A stretch of 42,117 nt of DNA from the NCBI GenBank assembly GCA_946413985.1, contig CAMKMS010000009.1, positions 1-42,117 on the forward strand, in the 5' to 3' direction. Positions 10,601-20,625 of this stretch are shown here, piece by piece. The first letter of the stretch is position 1. The number at the start of each line of letters is the position of its first letter. The position numbers and the translations under genes were made by a program. Origin of the DNA: an uncultured Mycoplasmatota bacterium. GTDB lineage: Bacteria > Bacillota_I > Bacilli_A > RF39 > UBA660. The notes under the pieces are model-generated. The model worked only from the letters and a program-made list of their open reading frames with translations. It ran no database searches and had not been told where the DNA came from.

Positions 10601-11288
10601 CAGTATTCTTAGTAGAATCTTTTTCTAAAGTATTAATCAAATATTCATCTTTTCCAAACACTTCTAAAATCTCATCATTTGATGATAAACCTAATGCACG
10701 AAGTAATGTAGTAACAGGAACCTTACGAGTTCTATCTATTCTTACATATAAGATACCTCTTGCATCTAATTCATATTCTAGCCAAGTTCCTTTGTTTGGA
10801 CGAACTTCACTTGTTATGATATTTCTTCCACTCTTGTCTGTTTCATTTTTATAGTAACAAGATGGTCCCATAACAAGTTGTGAGTTAATAACTCTTTCTG
10901 CACCATTTATAATAAATGATCCAGTATCAGTCATTAAAGGCATATCGCCTAAGAATACTTCTTGTTCTTTAACTTCCCCTGTTTCATTAATAAATAGTCT
11001 TGCTTGTACTTTTAAAGGTGCGGCATAAGTAACTTTTCTTTCTTTACTTTCCTTAACAGTATATTTAGGCTCACCAAAACTATAATCACCAAATTCTAGT
11101 GATAATGAACCTGAAAAACTTTCAACAGGAAAAATATCGTCAAATACTTCCCTAATTCCTTCCTTTAAAAATAAGTTAAATGAATCTTTTTGAACCTCCA
11201 ATAAATTTGAAAGTTCCATTGTACTATACTTAGTTGAGAAACTTCTTCTTTCTCTATGGTCACCAAATTTTTTTACTTTGTAAGCCAC
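7635..11288 (-). CDS. rpoB: DNA-directed RNA polymerase subunit beta
   Basis: [49 protein letters not shown] start. Confidence 0.99.
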   Translation of the reverse strand: MAYKVKKFGDHRERRSFSTKYSTMELSNLLEVQKDSFNLFLKEGIREVFDDIFPVESFSGSLSLEFGDYSFGEPKYTVKESKERKVTYAAPLKVQARLFINETGEVKEQEVFLGDMPLMTDTGSFIINGAERVINSQLVMGPSCYYKNETDKSGRNIITSEVRPNKGTWLEYELDARGILYVRIDRTRKVPVTTLLRALGLSSNDEILEVFGKDEYLINTLEKDSTKNTDEALIEIYEKLRPGEPATLDSAKNQLIVRFFDKFRYDLGKVGRYKFNKKLNVLDRLLNNKIAQDIKVGKEVIVKKGTVITKEILESIRPYFNDGYAYKEVTINEELDTYNKIQEVLVYANDGSEKVIKVIGNDQSIDTKRLTISDVYASLSYYICLLYGIGKYDEIDHLGNRRVRQVGELIQNQFRIGIARMERQIRDKMSTQEIDTVTPKTLINIRPVTAALKEFFGSSQLSKFMDQINPLSELADKRRLSALGPGGLSRDRAGMEVRDVNPSHYGRICPIETPEGQNIGLITSLSSYARVNEYGFIMTPYRKVVNKKITDEVVYMTADEEEDYYISQATINADKDGNILDEKVPVRFNKDNLIVDTEKVNYIDVSPSQIVSVTTSIIPFLEHDDANRTLMGSNMQRQAVPLMITEAPIVGTGVEASIARDSGCSCVAESDGVVEYVDAKKIIVAGVDQKKTYELVSYQRSNNETCYNQRPIVKKGEKVHKGEVIADGPSTDKGELALGKNVVVAFMTYNGYNYEDAVILNERIVKDDVYTSIHIEMKEIECRDTKLGPEEFTRDIPNISEDARKNLDENGIVRIGTEVKENDILVGKVTPKGMQELSSEEKLLHAIFGEKTREVRDTSLRVSHGCSGIVHDVQIFTKENSDELPAGVSKIVRVYIIKKRKIQIGDKMSGRHGNKGVCSLILPEEDMPYLPDGTPVDVILNPLGVPSRMNIGQILELHLGMAGKKLGVHYATPIFNSATEEDLKQEIKEAGMDEDYKTWVYDGRTGERFDKRVSVGVMYMIRLIHMVDDKIHARATGPYSLVTQQPLGGKAQFGGQRFGEMEVWALYAYGAAHILQEVITVKSDDVVGRVRVYEALVKGKPVPAPGVPESFRVLIKEFQALGLDVQMINRDGSLKDIKSLEDEEDKDDTPVSIEELTKKEEPEVDESEYEDVQPEDGDYEDFDDGFDDEEPSDEDLEYTEEYGLDDNYSDEYERGEE

Positions 11289-11359
11289 TATTTCACCCCA
11301 ATCCTAAATTTTTAAAGAACACAAATTTTATAAATAAAACAAATGTACTGCAATTTAAA

Positions 11360-11389
11360 ATTTTATCACATTTATTTCAAGTAAGTCAA
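11360..11389 (-). promoter_or_regulatory. rpoBC promoter
   Basis: TTGACT - 18 bp - TAAAAT. Confidence 0.6.
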
Positions 11390-11396
11390 TGCTTTT

Positions 11397-11990
11397 TTAT
11401 AATTTTATAGATTTAAAAACGAAATATCCTTTGTCTTTATTTATAATTTCTATTTTTTGTGTACTTTCTAATCTTTTACTAATAGATAATGCCCCTTGAT
11501 CTTTACGAATTACAAAGTATAATTCTCCATTACTATTTAAATGATCAAATGCACTTTCTAATATTTCTAATACTTTACTTTTTCCAACTCTTATAGGTGG
11601 ATTTGTAATAATCACATCGTACTTACCATTTATATTTTGATAGGCATCGCTAATAAATGCTTTTGCATTTAAACTTTTGTACCTTTTAATATTCTTTTCA
11701 GTTAAATGGACTGCTCTTTTATTTACATCAACCATATCTACATATGAATTTGTTAAAACACCAATAACTATTCCTATAAAACCATATCCACATCCTACAT
11801 CTAAAACTCTAATATTGTTTTTAGCGCTTTTTAAATATGATTCAAGTAATAATTTACTACCATAATCAATATAATTTTTACTGAACACTCCATTGTCACT
11901 ATAAAACGCAAAAAAAGAAGAATCGTATTTATAACTTAACTCTTTTAATTCGCTTTTTAAGTTGTTATCATTCTCAAAATAATGACTCAT
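11397..11990 (-). CDS. class I SAM-dependent methyltransferase, RsmC-like (16S rRNA m2G)
   Basis: VLDVGCGYGFIGIVIG... DVIITNPPIRVGK (NPP[FI]R motif); between rplL and rpoB as in other Firmicutes. Confidence 0.85.
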   Translation of the reverse strand: MSHYFENDNNLKSELKELSYKYDSSFFAFYSDNGVFSKNYIDYGSKLLLESYLKSAKNNIRVLDVGCGYGFIGIVIGVLTNSYVDMVDVNKRAVHLTEKNIKRYKSLNAKAFISDAYQNINGKYDVIITNPPIRVGKSKVLEILESAFDHLNSNGELYFVIRKDQGALSISKRLESTQKIEIINKDKGYFVFKSIKL

Positions 11991-12017
11991 TCAATTCTCC
12001 TTTTATATACGCAAAAA

Positions 12018-12038
12018 AGCCTAATTGATAGGCTTACT
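12018..12038 (-). terminator. intrinsic terminator after rplL
   Basis: AAGCCTA-TCAAT-TAGGCTT-TTTT. Confidence 0.8.
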
Positions 12039-12044
12039 TTTAAA

Positions 12045-12422
12045 TTATGCTAATTCTACAGTAGCTCCAGCTTCTTCTAATTTAGCTTTTAATTCTTCAG
12101 CTTCACTAGCAGGAATTCCTTCTTTAACATTTCCACCAGCATCAGCAATATCTTTAGCTTCTTTTAGTCCAAGTCCAGTAGCTTCTCTAATAACTTTAAT
12201 TACTTGAAGTTTTTGAGCTCCAGCTTCTTTTAATACAACTGTTTTAACTCCAGATGCTCCATTGTCTTCTGCTTCACTAGCAGCTGCTGGTGCAGCAGCA
12301 ACAGCAACAGCACTAGGATCTACTCCAAATTCTTCTTTCATCATATCAACTAATTCTTTAACTTCAAGAATAGTTTTTTCTTTTAAAGCTTCAATAATAT
12401 CTTTGTTTTCAATTTTTGCCAT
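12045..12422 (-). CDS. rplL: 50S ribosomal protein L7/L12
   Basis: [32 protein letters not shown]... [16 protein letters not shown]. Confidence 0.98.
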   Translation of the reverse strand: MAKIENKDIIEALKEKTILEVKELVDMMKEEFGVDPSAVAVAAAPAAASEAEDNGASGVKTVVLKEAGAQKLQVIKVIREATGLGLKEAKDIADAGGNVKEGIPASEAEELKAKLEEAGATVELA

Positions 12423-12925
12423 TAGTTATTTCCTCCTTTTTCTAACTTTTCAGCATATAAATTAAGTCCAATACTTAAATTTCTAACATGTTCAATTAAT
12501 CCACCAGCAAACATAGTAAGAAGTCCTTCCATACTTGGTATAGTTGCATATTGACTAATAACTTTAGTATCAACCATTTCATTATCAATATATCCAACTC
12601 TTACTTCAAGTGCAGGATGTTCTTTAGCAAATTTGCTAACTACTTTAATTGGTTCAATAATTGATTCTGAGAATAAATAAGCATTAGGTCCACTCATATA
12701 ATCATTTAATTCAATATTCTTATTCTTTAGCGCTAAATTCATAAGAGTATTTTTATAAACTTTTATATCAGAGTTTACTTCTCTTAAACTACTTCTTAAT
12801 TCTGCCATTTCACTAACTGTTAATCCTTGGTAATTTAATAACAAGAATGTTTTAGAATTACTAATCTTATCAGTTATTTCTTTAACAGTATTTTCTTTTT
12901 GTTCAAGAATTCTTTTACTTGCCAT
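12422..12925 (-). CDS. rplJ: 50S ribosomal protein L10
   Basis: [37 protein letters not shown]. Confidence 0.97.
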   Translation of the reverse strand: MASKRILEQKENTVKEITDKISNSKTFLLLNYQGLTVSEMAELRSSLREVNSDIKVYKNTLMNLALKNKNIELNDYMSGPNAYLFSESIIEPIKVVSKFAKEHPALEVRVGYIDNEMVDTKVISQYATIPSMEGLLTMFAGGLIEHVRNLSIGLNLYAEKLEKGGNN

Positions 12926-12950
12926 ATGAGTCTCCTTTCAAATATTTAAA

Positions 12951-13049
12951 AAGTTTCCTTAGGGCAAGGAAACTTGTAATAATCGTCATTATACATTTGT
13001 TTCCTCGGTAAGATTTATTTTTGTACTTACTGTCTTTGGTCACTTCACG
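12951..13049 (-). ncRNA. ribosomal protein L10 leader with terminal hairpin
   Basis: GACCAAAGACAGTAAGTAC...TCTTACCGAGGAAAC is the Firmicutes L10-leader pattern; ends with AAGTTTCCTT-GCCCT-AAGGAAACTT-TTT. Confidence 0.8.
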
Positions 13050-13055
13050 CAAATG

Positions 13056-13084
13056 ATTATATAACACTTTTTATAGTTTGTAAA
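13056..13084 (-). promoter_or_regulatory. rplJL promoter
   Basis: TTTACA - 17 bp - TATAAT. Confidence 0.75.
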
Positions 13085-13116
13085 GTGTTTTTTATTAAAA
13101 AGAAAAAGAAGTATTT

Positions 13117-14502
13117 CTACTTCTTTGATATTACTACTTCAATAGATGTTGTTCTTGATGTATAAGAAAGTCTTACATCACTTCCTGTTACTTGAACTGG
13201 TACTCTTATAGTACCTTCTGATAAATCAGATAAATCAACATAAGCTTTTATGTCATCAGCAGATAGTTTATTTAATATTGATTTAACTCCTTTAACAATA
13301 ACATCTACTTTAGTTTCTTCAGCAGTCTTAGCAAGAGCCCTATACTTAGAAGAATCTAAATTTTCAAATTGAATTGGCACTCCTATAAACTCTTTACTAG
13401 TCTCTTTTTCCATTGTTACTTTAACTGTAACATTTGTATTAGACATTGATCTAATTCCTGTAGGTTTAATGATTGTTTCTTGATATGTCTTATCTTCACT
13501 TAAACCATTTACATTTATTTCTACTTTGATATCATCAATTGCATCCAATACTGAATCTTCACCATAAAGTGTAATAGTATTAACATTTGATGTAATTGTG
13601 TTTATAGCACTTCCACTAGCCACTTCTCCAACTGGTACTATCTTAATAGGAACAACTTTACTTGGACTTGTTATAGTTACTGTTGCTGTAACTGTTTCAG
13701 GTACAATTTCAATATCATTTATTTCTGTACCTTTCTCATCATAAGCAATTAATTTAACATTTTCAAGAGTATATGTTCCTGCTTGTGAAGCATTTAATAC
13801 ATTTACATCAACTAATGCTTTAACACTTGCAACCTTAGCAAGTTTTTCTTTTGATGATTTTATTATTACCTCATCTCTATCAAGTTCAACATTACTTATT
13901 ACAAGTGTACTTCCTAGTTTATCAGTATTTAATATATCCGTAGTTAAAGTTTTTGACTCACTTACTTTTGGAGCTATAACAATTGTTACTCTTGATGGAT
14001 CAACTTTATAATCTAATGAATTAATTGGATTATTATATTTTATATTAACCTTATGAGTTCCCTCACTTAAATCAGTTAAGTCTAATGATAATTGGTGATC
14101 TCCTAATTGTTCTGCTAAATATAAATCACTTTTTCTTCCTATTAATACTATGTCGGCAGAAGATGGAATACCATCAACTACATAAGCTTCTTCATTATAT
14201 TCTGCTTTTATAGTTTGATTTGATAAAACTAATGCTCCTTGATCACTTAAATCTATAACTTTTCTATCTATTGTATAAAATATAATACAAGCAAGTACTA
14301 ATGATAAATATATTAACGTATTTGAATTATTTAATAATTTATCAATTCTTCCTTTTCCACTAATACTATCACCAATAAAATATATTAATTTAGAAATTGG
14401 AGTAATTATTATTTTATCAAGTATTCTATATAAAAATTTAAATATTCCAGCAAAGAATTTTAAGAATCTATTTTGTTTCTTCTTCATTTTCTTCACCTTC
14501 AC
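13117..14502 (-). CDS. cdaR: YbbR-domain protein, CdaA regulator CdaR
   Basis: N-terminal TM plus repeated YbbR domains; overlaps cdaA. Confidence 0.85.
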   Translation of the reverse strand: MKVKKMKKKQNRFLKFFAGIFKFLYRILDKIIITPISKLIYFIGDSISGKGRIDKLLNNSNTLIYLSLVLACIIFYTIDRKVIDLSDQGALVLSNQTIKAEYNEEAYVVDGIPSSADIVLIGRKSDLYLAEQLGDHQLSLDLTDLSEGTHKVNIKYNNPINSLDYKVDPSRVTIVIAPKVSESKTLTTDILNTDKLGSTLVISNVELDRDEVIIKSSKEKLAKVASVKALVDVNVLNASQAGTYTLENVKLIAYDEKGTEINDIEIVPETVTATVTITSPSKVVPIKIVPVGEVASGSAINTITSNVNTITLYGEDSVLDAIDDIKVEINVNGLSEDKTYQETIIKPTGIRSMSNTNVTVKVTMEKETSKEFIGVPIQFENLDSSKYRALAKTAEETKVDVIVKGVKSILNKLSADDIKAYVDLSDLSEGTIRVPVQVTGSDVRLSYTSRTTSIEVVISKK

Positions 14503-15295
14503 TTTCTGTATCTACTTCATAAAATGTTTCTTTTTTAGGTTGTAATTCTTCTAATAATAATAGCTTAGCATCATCAAGTGATAAATTATAGTTTAGTTCA
14601 CTTTTAATAGCAATTGATACTCTTCCTGTTTCTTCACTAACGATTAGAGCAATTGCATCACTTATTTCACTAATTCCAAGTGCAGCTCTATGACGTGTTC
14701 CAAGTCTCTTAGAAATGTTTGGATTCATGCTTGTTGGGAAAACACTTCCTGCACAAGTAACTTTATCTCCTTGTATAATAACTCCTCCATCATGAAGTGG
14801 ATTATTTGGCCAGAATATTGATATCAATAATTCGCTACTAATATCAGCATATATTTTATTTGCTGGCTCAATATATTGTGCTAAACTATAATCTCTTTCT
14901 ATAACAATTAATGCACCTATTTTATTTTTCTTTAAGTATTCTACAGCATTAATTATCTCATAAACCATTTTTTCTCTTTCATCTACAGTTAGTGTCTTAT
15001 GGCGACCAAGTAATTGACTTCTTCCAATGCTTTCTAAAACATTTCTAATTTCAGGTTGAAAAATAATTATAATTGCAAGTGGTCCCCAAGATATAACATA
15101 CTCAAGTATAATACCAACCGTATTTAAATTTAACCAATCACTTAACAATTTTAATAAAACAATTATAAGCACACCCTTAAAAATTAGTGTTAATTTAAAA
15201 TTAGTTCTAGCATATTTTAATAATTCATATAAAATAAACCATACGATAGCTATATCTAAAACTTTTGCAAAAATATTTATTATGGTTGTTAACAT
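14468..15295 (-). CDS. cdaA: diadenylate cyclase CdaA
   Basis: DGGVIIQGDKVTCAGSVFPTS...LGTRHRAALGISE (DGA/RHR of DAC domain). Confidence 0.96.
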   Translation of the reverse strand: MLTTIINIFAKVLDIAIVWFILYELLKYARTNFKLTLIFKGVLIIVLLKLLSDWLNLNTVGIILEYVISWGPLAIIIIFQPEIRNVLESIGRSQLLGRHKTLTVDEREKMVYEIINAVEYLKKNKIGALIVIERDYSLAQYIEPANKIYADISSELLISIFWPNNPLHDGGVIIQGDKVTCAGSVFPTSMNPNISKRLGTRHRAALGISEISDAIALIVSEETGRVSIAIKSELNYNLSLDDAKLLLLEELQPKKETFYEVDTESEGEENEEETK

Positions 15296-15390
15296 ATACT
15301 CACCTAACCTCTATTTTATTATACACTATTTATTTTTAATTTTCTATTATTTTAATAATTTTTACAAATTAAAAAATGAACTTTAATAGT

Positions 15391-15654
15391 TCATTTATTT
15401 ACAACTAATAATTTAATGGCTGTTTTTTCCTTACCATCAATCATAATATCATAAAATGCAGGGGTACAAACTAAATTCATTCCAAGAGGTGCTACAAATC
15501 CTCTTGCTATTGATATTGCTTTTATAGCTTGATTTACTGCACCAGCTCCTATAGTTTGTATTTCAACACTACTTGATCCTTCTCTAAAAGAGTTTGCAAT
15601 ACTTCCTGCTACTTTTTGAGAAATACTTTTACTTGATACTTTTATAATATCCAT
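15391..15654 (-). CDS. spoVS: stage V sporulation protein S
   Basis: KVSSKSISQKVAGSIANSFREGSSSVEIQTIGAGAVNQAIKAISIARGFVAPLGMNLVCTPAF. Confidence 0.93.
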   Translation of the reverse strand: MDIIKVSSKSISQKVAGSIANSFREGSSSVEIQTIGAGAVNQAIKAISIARGFVAPLGMNLVCTPAFYDIMIDGKEKTAIKLLVVNK

Positions 15655-15696
15655 AATTCACCTCATTAATAATATGTTTGAGGTAAAAAGAAAAGA

Positions 15697-16446
15697 CTAT
15701 TTTCTTTTTATTTTTTTAATAGTCCTATTCTTTACAACTTTTTTGCTATTCTTTTCTTTCTTTACTTCAACACTTGCTTTTTTTGCTTTTAACTTTTCTT
15801 CTTTAACTTTTGGTATTTCATTCTTTGTTTCTTTCTTCTCTTCTTTTGGTTCTTCAATAGTTAAATAATTTAATATCCTCTTTTGATAGCTTTTATTACT
15901 AACAATAATAGTAGTAAATATTTCTAATAAACTTAATAATCCAAATGCTGAAAAATAATATCCTAATATTAGTGTTCCAAACTCAACTTTATCATATAGA
16001 GCTGAAATTACAAAAACACCAAGAAATAACAACATAAATGTAACTGCTATTTTCATAAATACAGATACATCTTTATTTTTAAATAATCTAATACATGTAT
16101 AACAACTATTTAAAACATTTAAAATAGCATATAGTAAAACTGCATCAGCTAATATAAATCCACTATCAGGATAAATTCTATTTATCAAAACAAATGTACC
16201 TGTGATAACATTTATCAATCCAAAATATAATAATTCATAATTACCTTTTATCCTATTACTAAAATATGCAAATAATGACAAAAATGCAAAGACAAAGAAT
16301 ATTACTGGAACATACTTAATTGGATTTGTAAAGCCTAAATCTGAAAAATGTAATAATTCAAATCCTACTAAAGTAAATAATCCATAAAATAAAATCTTTA
16401 TCCATAAATATTCCTTTTTAAATTCTTTTAATACTTCCTTTTTCAT
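15697..16446 (-). CDS. multi-TM membrane protein with Lys-rich cytoplasmic tail
   Basis: several hydrophobic helices followed by KKETKNEIPKVKEEKLKAKKASVEVKKEKNSKKVVKNRTIKKIKRK. Confidence 0.6.
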   Translation of the reverse strand: MKKEVLKEFKKEYLWIKILFYGLFTLVGFELLHFSDLGFTNPIKYVPVIFFVFAFLSLFAYFSNRIKGNYELLYFGLINVITGTFVLINRIYPDSGFILADAVLLYAILNVLNSCYTCIRLFKNKDVSVFMKIAVTFMLLFLGVFVISALYDKVEFGTLILGYYFSAFGLLSLLEIFTTIIVSNKSYQKRILNYLTIEEPKEEKKETKNEIPKVKEEKLKAKKASVEVKKEKNSKKVVKNRTIKKIKRK

Positions 16447-16456
16447 TCCCTTACTC

Positions 16457-17611
16457 CTAATCTTCTTCCTTATCTAAAAAATTGAATAAATCATATTTTT
16501 CATCTAAGAACTTATAAACTATTTTTAATATTGCTACAACAGGTGTTGCTATTACCATACCAATTATACCAAACATATATTCAAATATTAATAATGAAAT
16601 AATAATTGTTATTGGATTCAAATCCATCTTCTTACTCATTACTATTGGATGAAGTATTTCCCCTTCTAATGTTTGCGTAACTAGTATAAATACTAAAGTT
16701 AAAATTCCAACTATAGGGCTTTCAGCAAAACCTATTGCTCCTGCAACTGCAGCTCCTAAATATGGTCCAATATATGGAATTAAATTGGTTACTACACAAA
16801 TAAATGCAATTAATACTGGAGCATTTAAACCAATTATTGAAAATCCAATTACTGAAACCACAAATAATAGAAAAGATAACCACAATGTTCCACTTATAAA
16901 TGAATATAAGGTTTCATTTAATTTACTCATTAATTCTGAAATATCTTTTCTTGATTTTTTGGGAAATAAATTCAAAAATCCACTAGATACTTTATCAAAA
17001 TCAAATAAAATATAAAATCCAAGAATCAAACTTATAACAATTTTTCCAATTCCACTTGCTACTGATGAAACTACTGCAACAGCAGTCTCAGGTAAACTAG
17101 TTTGTAATGAAGTTGATATTGACTCTATCTTAGATAAAAATGATACTTTTACACTATCTAGATTTTCTAAACTTAAATTTGAAAGTTTAACAAATATATT
17201 ATCTATCCAGTCTTTAACATCATTTGCTATTTTAGGAACAGCAGATACAATATCACTTATTTGGCTTCCAAGGGATGGAATTGTAAACCTCATAATTAAT
17301 GCCACAATAATCATCATAGATAAATATGCAATTGTAACAGCCAGTCCTCTTTTTACACCTTTATCTCCTAGTTTCTTTACTAAAGGATTTAACATCCATG
17401 CTATAAACCACCCAATAAAAAGTGGAGATATAACAGAAATAATCTTTCCAATAAATGATAAAATATGCCATTCTCTAAATATTAAAGTTATAACATATAT
17501 AAGTAATATTATAAATAGAATGTATAGTATTTTACCAATTTTATTACCTAAAGAAACAAGCTGATTAATTTTTCTGGTACTAATTTTCCTTTCCTTCTTC
17601 TCCTCTTCCAT
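16457..17611 (-). CDS. AI-2E family transporter
   Basis: NLIPYIGPYLGAAVAGAIGF...PIVMSKKMDLNPI. Confidence 0.9.
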   Translation of the reverse strand: MEEEKKERKISTRKINQLVSLGNKIGKILYILFIILLIYVITLIFREWHILSFIGKIISVISPLFIGWFIAWMLNPLVKKLGDKGVKRGLAVTIAYLSMMIIVALIMRFTIPSLGSQISDIVSAVPKIANDVKDWIDNIFVKLSNLSLENLDSVKVSFLSKIESISTSLQTSLPETAVAVVSSVASGIGKIVISLILGFYILFDFDKVSSGFLNLFPKKSRKDISELMSKLNETLYSFISGTLWLSFLLFVVSVIGFSIIGLNAPVLIAFICVVTNLIPYIGPYLGAAVAGAIGFAESPIVGILTLVFILVTQTLEGEILHPIVMSKKMDLNPITIIISLLIFEYMFGIIGMVIATPVVAILKIVYKFLDEKYDLFNFLDKEED

Positions 17612-17679
17612 ATTTTTTTAATCTCCCTATCATAATAATATCATATTTTTTAGAAAAAAAATAGTTCAAATGAACTATT

Positions 17680-17793
17680 TTAATCACTCATACTTTTTGA
17701 TGCTTTCTTCATATACTTGCTAATATCTTTTTCATATTTTTTATAAAGTAATCCAATACCCACGCCTCCAATAAAAGCAATCATATTTTCCAT
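17680..17793 (-). CDS. small putative membrane protein (37 aa)
   Basis: MENMIAFIGGVGIGLLYKKYEKDISKYMKKASKSMSD; AAGGAGG upstream; followed by inverted repeat/T-run. Confidence 0.5.
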   Translation of the reverse strand: MENMIAFIGGVGIGLLYKKYEKDISKYMKKASKSMSD

Positions 17794-17836
17794 AGTTTTA
17801 ATAATATCATCCTCCTTGATATTATTATTGATAAAA

Positions 17837-20005
17837 CTATTCACTTTTATGCATTTTTAAATAAGTATTTCTTTTTTCAGCATAAGATGTTTGAATAGAT
17901 ATATTAAGTGAATCTAATGTTCCTATAATAATAAGTGATGATTTAGCTCTAGTAATAGCAGTATATATTAATTTATTATAAAACATTCTTTTGAAACTTT
18001 TTGCGAGTACTACTACTACATTATCATATTCACTTCCCTGAGATTTATGAATACTAATAGCATATGCAAGATTAAATCTATCAAATTCACCATTTTTATA
18101 TGTTACTTTATTTCCTTCAAAATCTATAGTTACTTCCATTTTTTTATTAATAACTTCTATATCACTTATATATCCTATATCGCCATTAAAAACATTGTTT
18201 TCAACATCATTTATTAATTGTATTACTTTGTCTCCTATTCTATAGTATTTTTCTCCTATTAGATATTCTTCTTTATTAGGATTAAATATACTAGCTAACA
18301 TATCATTTAAATTATCTATTCCATTTAATCCTTTATACATTGAAGCTAATACTTGAAAAGAATCAATGCTAATATTTTTATTTTTAACTTTATTACATAT
18401 TTCTTTTAAATAACTTCTAATATCATCATCACTACTTTCAATAAATTTAAAATCATCATAACTATTATCAATTCTATCGAATACTTTTTTATCTTTTATA
18501 TCTTTCGCTAAATATGTAATATAGCTACCATCTTTTACTCTATAAATAATACTTAAGTAAGTTCTTTTTATGTTATCAAAACTTAACAAATCATTTAAAA
18601 CATCTCCAGGAGCAATAGATGGAAGTTGATTAGCATCCCCAATAAGTAATAATTTAACATTTATTCTTAATGCTTTTAATAATGCACTAAACAAAAATAT
18701 ATCAATCATACTTGCTTCATCAACTATAATAACTCTTTCACTTGCTTTATTGTATTCATCTAATCCAAATGTTTCAGTTTCTTTATTCCATTTTAAAAAT
18801 TTATGAATTGTATATGCATTTACACCAACACTTTCACTAACTCTTTTAGCACTTTTCCCAGTTGGTGCAAGAAGTGCTATTTCACTTTTATCAATTTTAT
18901 TAATAGATTCAAGTATTTCAACAATTGCTTTAATTATAGTTGTTTTTCCTGTTCCAGGTCCTCCAGTAATAATATAAAAATTATTCATAATAGATTCTCT
19001 AATAGCATTTATTTGTTCTTTATTAAATTCTATTTTATTTCTTTTTTCAAATAATTCTATATGACTATCTATTTTTTTGCTATCACTTGTTTCTTTTATA
19101 CTACATAATCTATTAACACTATTTAATATATTAGTTTCTGCTTCATAAAAATCATAAAGCATTACTTTATCATTTATTTCTACTACTTCATAATCAGCAA
19201 TCAACTCATTTAAATGAGCAATGTATGTATTAGAATCCAAATTATCACTAAAGAATCTTTTTAGTCTTATAAATAATTCATCTTTATATATTAAAGTATC
19301 TCCATTTTCATAACACATAATATATATTAAATGTTTAATTAATGCCTTAATTCTAATACTACTCATTTCATAATTGCCATTTTTCAAATATATTAAATCA
19401 AGTTTATCAAAAGATACATAATCTATAAGTTCATATATATTTTCATCAATTATTTTTAATAATTCAAGTCCATATATATTAGATAAATCAATTGATTCTT
19501 TTATACTAAAACCATATCCATTTAATTTAATTATTAAATCTTGATTCATTTCATTTGACAATACTTTATCATGAATCATTTTAGCTTTTTTTAAATTCAT
19601 TCCACTAATCAAAGCTAAACTCTCATAATCATTTTTTATTATTTCAATCGTATCATTACCAAATTTTTCAACAATCTTTTTAGCAGTTTTGCATCCTATT
19701 CCTTTAAATAATCCGCTACTTAAATATAGTATTAATCCATCTTCATCACTAGGCATATTTATTTCATATGATTCACTACTAAATTGTAAACCATATTTTG
19801 GATGTATAACCATTGAACCATATAATTTATATTCAACATCTTCATTTATTTCATTAAATGAACCTGTAAATCCAATTACTTTATTAATATACTCTTTTAA
19901 ATCCTCATCATTAGTCTCCTTCACTTTAAAAAGACCAACTTTATATGGCCCAGTATTGCTTTCAAAAATTATTTTTCTAATACTACCTAATATATATTTC
20001 TTCAT
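17837..20005 (-). CDS. recD2: ATP-dependent RecD2-like DNA helicase
   Basis: TGGPGTGKTTIIKAIVE, VDEASMIDIFL, GDANQLPSIAPGDVLND, AISIHKSQGSEYDNVVV. Confidence 0.95.
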   Translation of the reverse strand: MKKYILGSIRKIIFESNTGPYKVGLFKVKETNDEDLKEYINKVIGFTGSFNEINEDVEYKLYGSMVIHPKYGLQFSSESYEINMPSDEDGLILYLSSGLFKGIGCKTAKKIVEKFGNDTIEIIKNDYESLALISGMNLKKAKMIHDKVLSNEMNQDLIIKLNGYGFSIKESIDLSNIYGLELLKIIDENIYELIDYVSFDKLDLIYLKNGNYEMSSIRIKALIKHLIYIMCYENGDTLIYKDELFIRLKRFFSDNLDSNTYIAHLNELIADYEVVEINDKVMLYDFYEAETNILNSVNRLCSIKETSDSKKIDSHIELFEKRNKIEFNKEQINAIRESIMNNFYIITGGPGTGKTTIIKAIVEILESINKIDKSEIALLAPTGKSAKRVSESVGVNAYTIHKFLKWNKETETFGLDEYNKASERVIIVDEASMIDIFLFSALLKALRINVKLLLIGDANQLPSIAPGDVLNDLLSFDNIKRTYLSIIYRVKDGSYITYLAKDIKDKKVFDRIDNSYDDFKFIESSDDDIRSYLKEICNKVKNKNISIDSFQVLASMYKGLNGIDNLNDMLASIFNPNKEEYLIGEKYYRIGDKVIQLINDVENNVFNGDIGYISDIEVINKKMEVTIDFEGNKVTYKNGEFDRFNLAYAISIHKSQGSEYDNVVVVLAKSFKRMFYNKLIYTAITRAKSSLIIIGTLDSLNISIQTSYAEKRNTYLKMHKSE

Positions 20006-20035
20006 ACAAAATATAATATCAAAAAAAAGAAAGAA

Positions 20036-20518
20036 TTAAAACTTTCTTTCATTACTTTTTAATGCATCCATTAAAATAGTTTTATATGATTCATCTTTTA
20101 TATAAAAATCAATAATTAATTTATAAAAAATATCCATAGTTTCACTATTTCCAATATCAAAAATTTCTTCATCTTTTAATTCTTGCATTAATCTAACAAT
20201 ATAATCAGTATCTTTATCTCTGGAATTAAGCGAAGATACTACTTTTAAAATTTTTTGATCAAGAATTTCTTTATCTGAATCAAAAAATTTTTCTGACATT
20301 TTATCTCCATCAAAATATAGATCTCCATATAAAAATTCATGTAATCTTATTAAATAAATAATTCCATAATAACTCGTATCAAATGTAAATTCCTTACTAA
20401 TTAATCTTGATTTTGCTTCTATAATTTCACTTTCTATGTATTTCATTTTTTCATCAGGTAATCCAAGCTTATTAATATTAGTAAGATTTAAATCTTCCAA
20501 TTCTTCCATTATACACAC
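20036..20518 (-). CDS. conserved hypothetical protein
   Basis: 160-aa ORF, no recognised family; terminator GAAAG-TTTTAATT-CTTTC-TTTTTTTT overlaps its stop. Confidence 0.6.
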   Translation of the reverse strand: MCIMEELEDLNLTNINKLGLPDEKMKYIESEIIEAKSRLISKEFTFDTSYYGIIYLIRLHEFLYGDLYFDGDKMSEKFFDSDKEILDQKILKVVSSLNSRDKDTDYIVRLMQELKDEEIFDIGNSETMDIFYKLIIDFYIKDESYKTILMDALKSNERKF

Positions 20519-20538
20519 CCTTTATAATATCAATTAAA

Positions 20539-20615
20539 TGGCGTCCCCGATTGGAATCGAACCAACGACCTATTGCTTAGGAGGCAATCGCTCTATCCTA
20601 CTGAGCTACGAGGAC
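20539..20615 (-). tRNA. tRNA-Arg(CCT)
   Basis: GTCCTCG acceptor/CGGGGAC, anticodon loop CTCCTAA, GGTTCGATTCC, encoded CCA. Confidence 0.96.
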
Positions 20616-20625
20616 AAAAGAGAAA

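Noticed and set aside
12025-12465. Plus-strand ORFs opposite rplL/rplJ
   Set aside because: Low-complexity Ala/Ser reverse complements of rplL; no independent signals.
18803-19054. Plus-strand Cys/Phe/Asn-rich ORF opposite recD2
   Set aside because: Composition is the reverse complement of recD2 codons; no start signals.
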